From Moorena sp. SIOASIH (GTDB lineage: Bacteria; Cyanobacteriota; Cyanobacteriia; Cyanobacteriales; Coleofasciculaceae), in assembly GCF_010671925.1 (NCBI RefSeq), contig NZ_JAAHIH010000001.1, positions 1,059,053 through 1,123,052 of the forward strand: a stretch of DNA of 64,000 nt, written 5' to 3'. Under the pieces are notes generated by a model. It was not told where the DNA came from and did no database searches. It saw only the letters and a program-made list of their open reading frames with translations. Both the position numbers and the translations under genes were made by a program. Below are positions 26,021-35,323 of this stretch, piece after piece (the stretch's first letter is position 1; every line of letters begins with the position of its first letter).

Positions 26021-26087
26021 TAAAGAAAATTTAGCTCGACGCCAGAAACAACCCTGCCCTAAGGAAGGGCAGATAGCGTGGGCAAGC

Positions 26088-26384
26088 TTACACTTCACTA
26101 TCAACCAATTGAAGCTGTAAGCGCTTACCCAGTGCATTGGCTGCCCGTTCAATTGTGCTCAGGGTTACAGAGGTGTTGTTTGGATCTAAAAGACTATCTA
26201 AAGCTGCACGACTGGTTTTCATGACCTGGGTCATTTCAGTTTTAGTCAGTCCCTTTTCAAGCATCGCCTGTTCGATTTGCCAAGCTAAAACTCGTTTGAG
26301 AGCTACGGCTTCAACTTCAGCAAGGATGTTATCGTCTTCTAAAAGTTCATCTAAGGAAGAACCGATATAAGGATTATTATTCAT
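26088..26384 (-). CDS. XRE/HTH DNA-binding protein, HigA-like, without partner
   Basis: 98 residues. After about 35 acidic residues (SSLDELLEDDNILAEVEAVA) comes a helix-turn-helix of the Cro/C1 type: MLEKGLTKTEMTQVMKTS, then RAALDSLLDPNNTSVTLSTI. This arrangement is typical of antitoxins of HigBA-like pairs and of small regulators. Toxin genes usually lie directly upstream of such genes. Here 26385-26608 has only repeats and no ORF resembling a RelE/HigB or DUF891 toxin. It is therefore an orphan antitoxin or a free regulator. It lies divergently from cas10, 224 bp away, so it could bind in that shared promoter region, but nothing seen proves it. Confidence 0.75.
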   Translation of the reverse strand: MNNNPYIGSSLDELLEDDNILAEVEAVALKRVLAWQIEQAMLEKGLTKTEMTQVMKTSRAALDSLLDPNNTSVTLSTIERAANALGKRLQLQLVDSEV

Positions 26385-26608
26385 TGTTCGTTTCTAAGTT
26401 GCGTTTTCGTGCCTCGGGCAGGCAGGATGCCCACCCCACTGATATTGATCCCCCCCCTCTTATTCCCGATTCCCGATTCCCGATTCCCGATTCCCTGTTC
26501 CCGACTTCTGAAACAAGTCAACATAGCAATTTTCGTCATTCGCATCAGAATTAGACTGGTACTCCTGCTCAGCTGCTAACTTGGGATCACCTGTTGAGGT
26601 GAATCTAC
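26385..26608. repeat. Divergent promoter region with GATTCCC heptads
   Basis: 26463-26502 holds GATTCCC/CTGTTCCC heptads. The remaining sequence up to the cas10 start has no recognised gene. Confidence 0.7.
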
Positions 26609-29600
26609 ATGAGTGTCTATCAGCGGAAGCTTTATGCTCTAATGCATCAGGAGCTCCAAGACCAAAGGGCATTAGCCTGCTACGGAAACAATCTAGATCA
26701 GCTGCGAAACTGGTGGCAGCAACTGGTAGACCAGCAGGAGCAAAGTCAGGTTCTGCCGAATGCGATTGCTAGTTCCTCTGACCGGGTTAATCTAGGCGCA
26801 ATTATTAACACAGAAAGTAATGATTGTCAAGTAAAGCATCCGATCAGCGGTCAACAGCACCAGATAGACTCTTTTAATCAACAAGAAATACCCAATCTTG
26901 GGGATATTGCTACAGAACTGGATGAGAAAAAAGTGTTTTGGTGGCTCTGGCGGTTCTATCCAGAAATTAGAGCCAAGCAATATCCAAATGCCTTACTGGT
27001 TCCAGCTCATAAAATCTTACCCGATTGTCCAATCCACAGCTACAACAGCACAGTTTCTGCCCTAGTTGGTGCCCTCTATCCAGAAGATTGGCAGCTAGGA
27101 AAGTCTCACGAACATCCCTATTTACTATTATTCACCTTCTCCCCAGTCCAGGAATTTATTAAAGCTTCCCGCAAGTTTCTTGATTTTTGGGCAGGCTCCT
27201 ATTTACTCCATTATCTAAGTGTTAAACTCTGCTGGCATATTGCTCAATTGTATGGTCCTGATGCCGTAATTACTCCCTCCCTCTGGAGTCAAGAGATTAT
27301 TGACGCCCTGATGATTCAGGAATTTGACCAACCAGAAGTAAATGATACAATTTTTCGGGATAGTTTTCAACAGTATTACCTAGATGAATTAGATCCAGTT
27401 AGCCGTTTTGATGATAATAAATCGACTAGTCTGAGTACTGCTGGTTTTCCTAATATTATTACCGCTGTCGTGCCAGGAAAGGAAGCGGCTGAAAAATTAG
27501 GGAAAGAATTAACCGAAAAGCTAACAGAGGAATGGAAAGCAATTGCTGAGCAAGTACGGGAACATATCAAACAGAAGGTTATTTCATGGCTGAAAGAATC
27601 CCAAAATCAGCAAAAGCGAGGGGAAATATTACAAGACTTTTCTGATGGTGACTACGAAGCTTGCCAGCGAGACTTAAAAAAATTGGAGCAACCTGGTTGT
27701 TGGGAGTGGAATACACTCTGGCATGCTCAGATAGAAAGTTCTTGGCAACCTTACTGGACTGCAGTACCGTTGGGTAATCCCGATCAACCACTGGTAATTA
27801 CCAGAAACGACCAGGAAACATTTGATAGCAAATGGAAAGACGCTCAAGAAGCGATCGCGTTTTCCCGTTCTGGGCAAAAGATTCCTACCGAAGCAGAAGA
27901 GAAAGCTTTCCATACCCTTAATGTCGGGATATGGTGGGCAATCCTACAAGCTACCTTAGGAAAATCTATTCAAGCTGTTAAGAACACCCGCACTTGGCAG
28001 ATTCCGGTTGCCCCAGGAGAGCGCTCCACCCTTTCTGGTCAGTTTAGTGCAGTGCATCCGAATCTAAACTATAGAAGATTTCCCGAAGGTGGAGGTCTGT
28101 CAGCTCGTTCCATGCGCCTATTCTGGCGGTTGATGGCGGCAGTTTATCCAGGAGGACTGTTCAATGGTTCAGAAAAGCTCAATGCTTTGGAATTAACCAA
28201 GCGTATGGCTTGGCAGTACGGTGGTGTTGGTAAATCGTTGGGTATTGGGTTAAGTAAGGAAACTAACAATAGCAAAGGGAATAGGGAACAGGGAACAGGG
28301 AACAGGGAGCAGGGAGTAGGGAGCAGGGAACAGGGAACAAACATTCTCTCAATTGATGTAGGATTGCTCAATAACGAAACTGACAAGATTGATTACCAAA
28401 AATTCCTTCGCTTTCCTAACTTGAGTTCCATTGCTGCCGCACGATTTGCCCATGACCATCCTGAAATAATCCGCAAATACTGGCAGAATCTGAGCAAATT
28501 AATTGACCAAGAGTTACCTGATTTTAACGATAATTTTCGCTCTTGCACTGGTAATTACCCGTTTCAAGTTCCCAAGACTGATAACACAATTAATCCCAAC
28601 AACAACGAAGGTGAAAATTTCAACGGTGTGATGTTTTCTAGTAGGTGGCTAGCGGATGATATGGGATTAACTCAATCTCGGGATGTTCTAAGACGGTTAG
28701 TAGAAACCGCTCATAAACAAACTGGTTTTAGTAATTGGTCTCCCGGTGATTGGTGGGTAATTGTTCTGGCTGATGGGGATGGCATGGGTAACTATGTTTC
28801 TGGTGCTAAGCTCAAGGAATATAAACACTACATACTTACAGACCAACTAGACCAATCTAGTCAGCAAGTTGAGGGATTTAACGAACTGCTAGAGACCAAA
28901 AAGCGCATGGGACCAGCTACCCATGTTGGACTGAATCGTGCTCTACTAGATTTTTCCAATCGCCTGGTGCCTTATATAACTGAAAAGCGCTTCTGCGGCA
29001 AAGTTGTCTACAGTGGCGGGGATGATGTGATGGCCGTGTTGCCTCTAGAAGACTTGCCGGAATTTTTGCGATCGCTTCGTGCGGCTTGGTGTGGTGCTGA
29101 AGACCCCCAACAAGAGTTTCACCCTAACGGCGGTTACTGGTACCCCAAGCAACAATTAGAAGGATTACCCGACCGTGCCCATTTCACCATGGGCGAGGGT
29201 GCCACCATGAGCATGGGCATTGTGATTGCCCATAAAAGCTTACCACTGCCCACGGTTCTAGACAACCTTTGGACTGCAGAGAAGGATAGAGCCAAGAAAC
29301 TCCCAGGAACTAGAACAGGACTTAGGCAAAGCCCCCTAAATCCCCCAATTCTGGGGGACTTTAACTCAAATTCCCCCCAAAATTGGGGGGTTAGGGGGGC
29401 GGGGGACTTTAACTCAAATTCCCCCCAAAATTGGGGGGTTAGGGGGGCGGGGGACTTTAACTCAAATTCCCCCCAAAATTGGGGGGTTAGGGGGGCGGGG
29501 GACTTTAACTCAAATTCCCCCCAAAATTGGGGGGTTAGGGGGGCGGGGGACTTTAACTCAAATTCCCCCCAAAATTGGGGGGTTAGGGGGGCGGGGGACT

Positions 29601-30181
29601 TTAACTCAAATTCCCCCCAAAATTGGGGGGTTAGGGGGGCGGGGGACTTTAACTCAAATTCCCCCCAAAATTGGGGGGTTAGGGGGGCGGGGGACTTTGA
29701 CATTATTCCCCCTAAAGATGGTTTGTGCTTCCGAGTTATCTACGGTAGTGGCAATAGTTTAGAAGCACTAATGAAAGGACATTTACTAGACTATTGGTGG
29801 AAATTTATTCAGCATTACCAAGACATTGACCTCTCTCCTCTGCTGTATCGACTAGCAGAAGACTTGCCAAAACATGCTTGTGTAACCGAATGCGATCGCT
29901 TATTGAGTCAAGCAACCGAAGTTATCCTCAACCGCCGGGACGAAACCCTATCTGATCAGGTTAAACAGGCTTTACTAGACTGGATTAATCAATGGCAACA
30001 TTGGGCGTTTCATGCTCGACAAGCTGCTGGAGAAAATGCCCTCGGTACCCAAGAAAAGGATTTAGCAATGTTATTAAAATTCAGTGCTTTTTGGGTAGAT
30101 AAAATGGTACAGCGTCAGGAATGGAGGGAACAGGGAACGGGGAACAGTGGTCAGCCGTCAGCCGTCAGCCGTCAGCCGTGA
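26609..30181 (+). CDS. cmr2: Type III-B Cas10 (Cmr2) with repeat-derived insertions
   Basis: 1190 residues, longer than usual. Cas10 is the large subunit of the Cmr complex and makes cyclic oligoadenylate when target RNA is bound. Family blocks: HPISGQQHQID, PAHKILPDCPIHSYNST (the HD-nuclease region of other Cas10 proteins, with no intact HD pair obvious), FSPVQEFIKASRKFLDFWAGS, LADGDGMGNYVSG, and the cyclase palm motif SGGDD with GGDD at 803-806. Three segments are captured repeat DNA: heptad-coded NREQGTGNREQG at about 556-577, seven copies of a 16-residue repeat at 917-1028, and a tail REQGTGNSGQPSAVSRQP at 1173-1190. It heads the cmr genes on the plus strand. The intact GGDD implies an active cyclase if the inserts are tolerated. 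Confidence 0.93.
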   Translation: MSVYQRKLYALMHQELQDQRALACYGNNLDQLRNWWQQLVDQQEQSQVLPNAIASSSDRVNLGAIINTESNDCQVKHPISGQQHQIDSFNQQEIPNLGDIATELDEKKVFWWLWRFYPEIRAKQYPNALLVPAHKILPDCPIHSYNSTVSALVGALYPEDWQLGKSHEHPYLLLFTFSPVQEFIKASRKFLDFWAGSYLLHYLSVKLCWHIAQLYGPDAVITPSLWSQEIIDALMIQEFDQPEVNDTIFRDSFQQYYLDELDPVSRFDDNKSTSLSTAGFPNIITAVVPGKEAAEKLGKELTEKLTEEWKAIAEQVREHIKQKVISWLKESQNQQKRGEILQDFSDGDYEACQRDLKKLEQPGCWEWNTLWHAQIESSWQPYWTAVPLGNPDQPLVITRNDQETFDSKWKDAQEAIAFSRSGQKIPTEAEEKAFHTLNVGIWWAILQATLGKSIQAVKNTRTWQIPVAPGERSTLSGQFSAVHPNLNYRRFPEGGGLSARSMRLFWRLMAAVYPGGLFNGSEKLNALELTKRMAWQYGGVGKSLGIGLSKETNNSKGNREQGTGNREQGVGSREQGTNILSIDVGLLNNETDKIDYQKFLRFPNLSSIAAARFAHDHPEIIRKYWQNLSKLIDQELPDFNDNFRSCTGNYPFQVPKTDNTINPNNNEGENFNGVMFSSRWLADDMGLTQSRDVLRRLVETAHKQTGFSNWSPGDWWVIVLADGDGMGNYVSGAKLKEYKHYILTDQLDQSSQQVEGFNELLETKKRMGPATHVGLNRALLDFSNRLVPYITEKRFCGKVVYSGGDDVMAVLPLEDLPEFLRSLRAAWCGAEDPQQEFHPNGGYWYPKQQLEGLPDRAHFTMGEGATMSMGIVIAHKSLPLPTVLDNLWTAEKDRAKKLPGTRTGLRQSPLNPPILGDFNSNSPQNWGVRGAGDFNSNSPQNWGVRGAGDFNSNSPQNWGVRGAGDFNSNSPQNWGVRGAGDFNSNSPQNWGVRGAGDFNSNSPQNWGVRGAGDFNSNSPQNWGVRGAGDFDIIPPKDGLCFRVIYGSGNSLEALMKGHLLDYWWKFIQHYQDIDLSPLLYRLAEDLPKHACVTECDRLLSQATEVILNRRDETLSDQVKQALLDWINQWQHWAFHARQAAGENALGTQEKDLAMLLKFSAFWVDKMVQRQEWREQGTGNSGQPSAVSRQP
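28276..28338. repeat. Heptad repeats inside cas10 coding sequence
   Basis: About eight 7-mers (GGGAACA, GGGAGCA, GGGAGTA) that preserve the reading frame and encode a GNREQGTGNREQG-like stretch between a Cas10 motif region and the following LSIDVGLLN. Confidence 0.9.
29357..29692. repeat. Seven 48-bp direct repeats inside cas10
   Basis: Seven tandem, essentially identical 48-bp units, each coding DFNSNSPQNWGVRGAG. Each unit contains the palindrome CCCCCCAAAATTGGGGGG followed by TTAGGGGGGCGGGGG. This palindrome and tail resemble the core of the family C elements at 37096 and 45290. The complementary strand is also open across the array, as a by-product of the periodicity. Confidence 0.95.
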
Positions 30182-31575
<1,394 letters not shown>

Positions 31576-31589
31576 ATACCCATAATTAA

Positions 31590-31797
31590 GGGGAGATGGG
31601 GAGATGGGGAGATGGGGAGATGGGGAGATGGGGAGATTTTTATTAAGGTTAGTTATCATAACATGAGATACAGCGTTTTTCATAACTATAAGGTACACAG
31701 GATTTTTTCCCTGTTCTCTGTTTTCTTTTCCCTGTTCCCTGTTCCCTGTTCCCTAAAACAAAATAATTTGTACCTTACCCAATTGCAAACCGCTTTA
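31590..31797. repeat. GGGAGAT heptads and a family A element
   Basis: 31590-31637 holds GGGAGAT heptads. 31668-31797 is a family A element. Its left end is ACAGCGTTTTTCATAAC and TATAAGGTACACAGG. Its right end, read on the minus strand, is AAAGCGGTTTGCAATT and TAAGGTACAAATTA. CCCTGTT heptads lie between. It separates cmr3 from cmr4, with the right end reaching 8 bp from the cmr4 start. Confidence 0.7.
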
Positions 31798-31804
31798 AGA
31801 GACA

Positions 31805-32731
31805 ATGAAACTTAATCTTGCTTATTTATATCTACTTTCTCCCTTACATACTGGGGGAACCAGTCAAGAGGGTAATTTAGTAGGAATTGCCCGGGAATCT
31901 CATACGAATTTTCCCTATCTGCCTTCGAGTACAATTCGGGGACGATATAGAGCAAATGTGGTAATCAATATTGACCCGAAGGATGAAGACAACGTGATTG
32001 CCGCTCACATTAGGCAAGTTAAGCTTTTTGGTCCTGATTTAGAGGATTTGAAGAATCAAGATTTTGTTGAGTATTATGAATTGGAAACAAACCGAAAACT
32101 AACTCAACTGGAACAGGGCAGTATTTGGGTAGGAGATGGCTCAATCCTATGGTTTCCCGTTTCCTCCTTAAGTCATGGTGTGATTTGGATTAGTTGTCCT
32201 TTATTACTACAAAAATGGGTAAGGTTTAACCATAGTAATGATACTATTAATACTAATAATATCAAAAACTACCGTAGCAATATACCAAAAAAAGAGTCCG
32301 TTTATCTCAAAGATGCCTTGATTGCTGGCAGTAGTTTGCAGCCTTTTCAGAATTGGGAAGATTTTATTCCTAAAGGCTATGAAACCAGTATTGATAAGGT
32401 TTTGGTCTTGCCAAACCAGCACTGTGAAACTCTGATTCAGATGAGCCTCTGGCGACAGGTAAAGGTAAAGCTGAATGAACACAAGGTTGTTACAGATGGC
32501 AGTTTTCGCTATGAAGAAGCAATTCCTCCTGATACTTTGATGTACTTCCCTTGGGGAGTTACTACTCAAGTTAATGGTACTGCCCAAGAGCATCTTGATG
32601 ATTTTCAACAGCTATTAAAGGACAATTCCCTGTTGCAAATTGGCGGACAGGAAAGTTTAGGACGAGGATTTGTGCAACAGTGGATGGCACCACAGAAAGA
32701 ATCTAAAGGGAAAAAAGAGGGGAAAGGATGA
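31805..32731 (+). CDS. cmr4: Type III-B Cmr4 (Cas7-like backbone RAMP)
   Basis: 308 residues. Cmr4 forms the repeated backbone of the Cmr effector and in studied systems cleaves target RNA every six bases with an Asp in the loop after the first strand. Family blocks: LYLLSPLHTGGTSQEG, IARESHTNFPYLPSSTIRG, GSIWVGDGSILWFPVSSLSHG and the C-terminal GGQESLGRGFVQ. In this protein the loop between HTGG and IARE reads TSQEGNLVG and has no Asp, so slicing may be lost or moved. Its stop overlaps the cmr5 start by 4 bases (ATGATG), a sign of translational coupling. Confidence 0.9.
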   Translation: MKLNLAYLYLLSPLHTGGTSQEGNLVGIARESHTNFPYLPSSTIRGRYRANVVINIDPKDEDNVIAAHIRQVKLFGPDLEDLKNQDFVEYYELETNRKLTQLEQGSIWVGDGSILWFPVSSLSHGVIWISCPLLLQKWVRFNHSNDTINTNNIKNYRSNIPKKESVYLKDALIAGSSLQPFQNWEDFIPKGYETSIDKVLVLPNQHCETLIQMSLWRQVKVKLNEHKVVTDGSFRYEEAIPPDTLMYFPWGVTTQVNGTAQEHLDDFQQLLKDNSLLQIGGQESLGRGFVQQWMAPQKESKGKKEGKG

Positions 32732-33210
32732 TGTTTGATTCACGGGGTCTGAGTAAATATGCTTATGAAGCTTTAAAAGATTTGCGATCGCGCTATGACA
32801 AAGCCTTGGAAAACAAGGAGATTAAGTCCCAAGACTATAAACAGCATCTTCAAGAGCAAAAGAGTCAAGCAGTAGAACTCTATACCTATGTTGCCACTTG
32901 GGGATTAATGCGTCTGAAAGGTGAGGAAATTGCCCTTGATAAATGGGATCCACAAAAGCCACCTACTATAGGCCAAAGGACAACCAAGAGTCAAGAAGGG
33001 AAAAGAGAGGTGATTGAAAGCTATTTTCGCAGTTTAGAAAACGTTCCTGGAGTCGGAAATTTAGTCAATGAAGAGGGTTTAGCAACCCTCAATACCATGA
33101 ATCATCACCAATATCTGGGTCTGACAGGGGTAGCACTCGCGATAGCCCAAGAGTTTAGTTTCTGGGCAGATGCAGTTTACCACGACATTAAACCAGGAGA
33201 GTCAGATTAA
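32728..33210 (+). CDS. cmr5: Type III-B Cmr5 (small subunit)
   Basis: 160 residues, mostly helical and charged. It overlaps cmr4 by 4 bases and touches the next gene (its TAATG links to the ATG at 33210). Cmr5 is the Cas11-like small subunit that lines the inner filament of the complex. LSKYAYEALKDLRSRYD near the N-terminus, VATWGLMRLKGEE and the C-terminal HHQYLGLTGVALAIAQEFSFWADA fit the family. The last is given in parts: HHQYLGLTGVALAI and AQEFSFWADA. Assignment rests on size, position between Cmr4 and Cmr6, and these motifs. No defects visible. Confidence 0.85.
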   Translation: MMFDSRGLSKYAYEALKDLRSRYDKALENKEIKSQDYKQHLQEQKSQAVELYTYVATWGLMRLKGEEIALDKWDPQKPPTIGQRTTKSQEGKREVIESYFRSLENVPGVGNLVNEEGLATLNTMNHHQYLGLTGVALAIAQEFSFWADAVYHDIKPGESD

Positions 33211-35111
33211 TGACCTTCAATAGAGACAATCAATCCCTTCCCACTTGGCTAGAGAAACTCCCGAAGGGATTCCAACCTAATAATGCTGCTAGTTTTGTAG
33301 AATATCTACGCTGGATGCGATCGCCTCAACCGGTGATTGAGTCATCATCAGCAAAAGGTGACAAGCAAAACCAGCAAGAGAATAACTTAACCAAGGTACA
33401 AGTTCTCCAGATGGCAGCAGAAAAAGCTGGAGGATACAAAAAACGCTTGGAAACCCTCAACCAGCGGATTCAGCTAATTGCTGGAAAGGATAATACATTT
33501 GAGGTTGAGTGTGCTTGGCGGATGCGTGTAGGGGGACAAACCGGACCGGAAAATATTCTGCTTCCGGCCTTCGATGCCTTGGGAATACCTTATATTCCTT
33601 CCAGTACTCTGCGAGGTGTGGCAAGACGTCAGGCACTTTGGGAATTCACTCAAGCTATTCTAGACAATATCCTCCAGCAGAAAGCAAAGATAACTCAGCA
33701 ACAGAGGGAGGAAGCCAACCAACAAGCAGAAAAACACGTTGCACAGTACTTTGGTTCCTTGGAAGCTGAAGAAAAAGACTGTGCAGGGAAAGTGATTTTT
33801 CTGGATGCTTACCCATTAGCCAAGCAATGGGGAGTCGAGAAGAGAGGCTTAGCTGTGGATATGGCTAATAATATCTGGAGTTGGGATCAAGACTCTCCCA
33901 AGTATAGCCCTAATCCTAATCCCTTCCTTTCTCTTAACAGACCGATAGTTTTAATTGGGTTACGTCCAACTGCTAGATGTGATCAAGATACGTTCAATCA
34001 AGTCAAAACTTGGTTGAAAAAGGGGTTACAATCCGGTGTTGGTTCCCAGATTAATACTGGCTATGGTCAAATGCTGGTTAAAGGTGAACAGAATAATCCT
34101 CAGCCATTTTTTGAGGTCAAGTTTATCCTTGAAGGTCAACTGATTCACGGGTATAAACGCTTTAGGAATGTTCGCAAACCTTTGAATACAAAGGGTAAAC
34201 CCGATGACTATGCAGAAGCCGAGGTGCGCCCTATAGCGTTTAAATCTATGCTGAGCTACTGGTTCCGGACCTTAGCTTTAGGCTTTTTACCAATAGCACA
34301 AGTAAAGACGTGGGAATGTCAGTTGTTTGGTTCAATTCAACCTCAAACTCAAGGATGGATTCAGTTTAATATTACTGATGCCAAAAATCCTCGAACTTCA
34401 GAACAGGCTCAAAATCAACCTTGTCTGAAACAACAGGGAACCCTAAAACTGAGTTATTCCCGGGAAGCACCAACTACCCAAGCTGAACGGGATACTATTC
34501 AAAAATTATTGGTAAACTTGACTTGGTTAATGTTTCATCTTGGTGGAGTCGGACAGGGAGCAAGACGACCTCTTTATTCTCGCAAAAATCGTCAAAATCC
34601 CAAACCACCTTACTATCGCGGTAGTCGGTTGAGAGCAAACGAGAAAGATTTATGGTGGCAATTACCCGATACTCCCCGAGAATTTAAGTCTCGTTTTCAG
34701 CAGAGATTGGAGGATTTTTGTACAGCTTTAGCTACTCTGAGTGATCAGCAGGTTAATCCGCGATCGCTTTTACCAGTTCCGAGATTAAGCCAAAAGGAAT
34801 GGCGAGAAGCGGTAGATAGTAACTGTCAGATTATCCTCTGTTCTGGGCAAGAACAGTTTGATAAACCTCATGCTTTAGCCCTGTTGCACTCAGATAAGTT
34901 GAAAATAACTAATCGGAAAGGAGACAGAATTTATGACCCTGACCTGTGTGGTCATACAGGCGATCGCTCTCCGGTTTGGATTGTTGATTTAGGAAATTAC
35001 CAAGTGGTGACCGTGTTTGGTACTCAACACTCCAAACGCCAGGAGTTTCTCCAGCTTTTGCAAGAAAAAACTAACCCTGATAACTATGATCGTATTTTTC
35101 CGTTGCCTTAA
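33210..35111 (+). CDS. cmr6: Cmr6, apparently fused to a Cmr1-like RAMP domain
   Basis: 633 residues, about twice the usual Cmr6 length. The first part (about 75-300) fits Cmr6: ECAWRMRVGGQTGPEN, LPAFDALGIPYIPSSTLRGVARRQ (given as PYIPSSTLRGVARR) and SQINTGYGQM. The second part (about 300-633) starts a fresh RAMP fold, EVKFILEGQLIHGYKR. It then has EVRPIAFKSMLSYWFRTL and CQLFGSIQPQTQGWI, which resemble the ExRxxxxKxxLRxWWR and LFGS stretches of Cmr1, followed by a Gly-rich GVGQGARRPLY loop. No separate cmr1 gene is in the window, which fits a fusion. The start overlaps the cmr5 stop. The fusion needs a structural check. Confidence 0.8.
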   Translation: MTFNRDNQSLPTWLEKLPKGFQPNNAASFVEYLRWMRSPQPVIESSSAKGDKQNQQENNLTKVQVLQMAAEKAGGYKKRLETLNQRIQLIAGKDNTFEVECAWRMRVGGQTGPENILLPAFDALGIPYIPSSTLRGVARRQALWEFTQAILDNILQQKAKITQQQREEANQQAEKHVAQYFGSLEAEEKDCAGKVIFLDAYPLAKQWGVEKRGLAVDMANNIWSWDQDSPKYSPNPNPFLSLNRPIVLIGLRPTARCDQDTFNQVKTWLKKGLQSGVGSQINTGYGQMLVKGEQNNPQPFFEVKFILEGQLIHGYKRFRNVRKPLNTKGKPDDYAEAEVRPIAFKSMLSYWFRTLALGFLPIAQVKTWECQLFGSIQPQTQGWIQFNITDAKNPRTSEQAQNQPCLKQQGTLKLSYSREAPTTQAERDTIQKLLVNLTWLMFHLGGVGQGARRPLYSRKNRQNPKPPYYRGSRLRANEKDLWWQLPDTPREFKSRFQQRLEDFCTALATLSDQQVNPRSLLPVPRLSQKEWREAVDSNCQIILCSGQEQFDKPHALALLHSDKLKITNRKGDRIYDPDLCGHTGDRSPVWIVDLGNYQVVTVFGTQHSKRQEFLQLLQEKTNPDNYDRIFPLP

Positions 35112-35290
35112 CCGTAAGCATTCAGTTATCAGCTTAAACGCTACGCGAACAGCTATCAGCTATTGAATCAAACAGGTAACCATTTGTTTAATATGAGTTA
35201 CGAAAAGCTGACGGCTGACCACTGACCGCTGACGGCTGACCACTGACCACTGTTCGCGTAGCGTGCGCGTAGCGCATATGCTTACACCCC
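35112..35290. repeat. Self-complementary short repeats upstream of the CARF gene
   Basis: Contains CGCTACGCGAACAGC, repeated GACGGCTGACCACTGACC units, and GTTCGCGTAGCGTGCGCGTAGCGC (given as GTTCGCGTAGCG and TGCGCGTAGCGC). These are the same motifs as at 22555-22625 and 30185-30300. No gene. Confidence 0.85.
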
Positions 35291-35323
35291 ACCTATATTT
35301 GCTTAAAAAAGTTAAAACATATC

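Noticed and set aside
26385..26672. A toxin gene next to the HTH protein at 26088-26384
   Set aside because: No RelE/HigB-like or DUF891-like sequence on either side; the only ORF there (26460-26672) overlaps the cas10 start and heptads.
29134..29703. Long minus-strand ORF across the cas10 repeats
   Set aside because: Its protein is seven copies of a 16-residue repeat caused by the 48-bp periodicity. Cas10 motifs continue on both sides in the plus frame.
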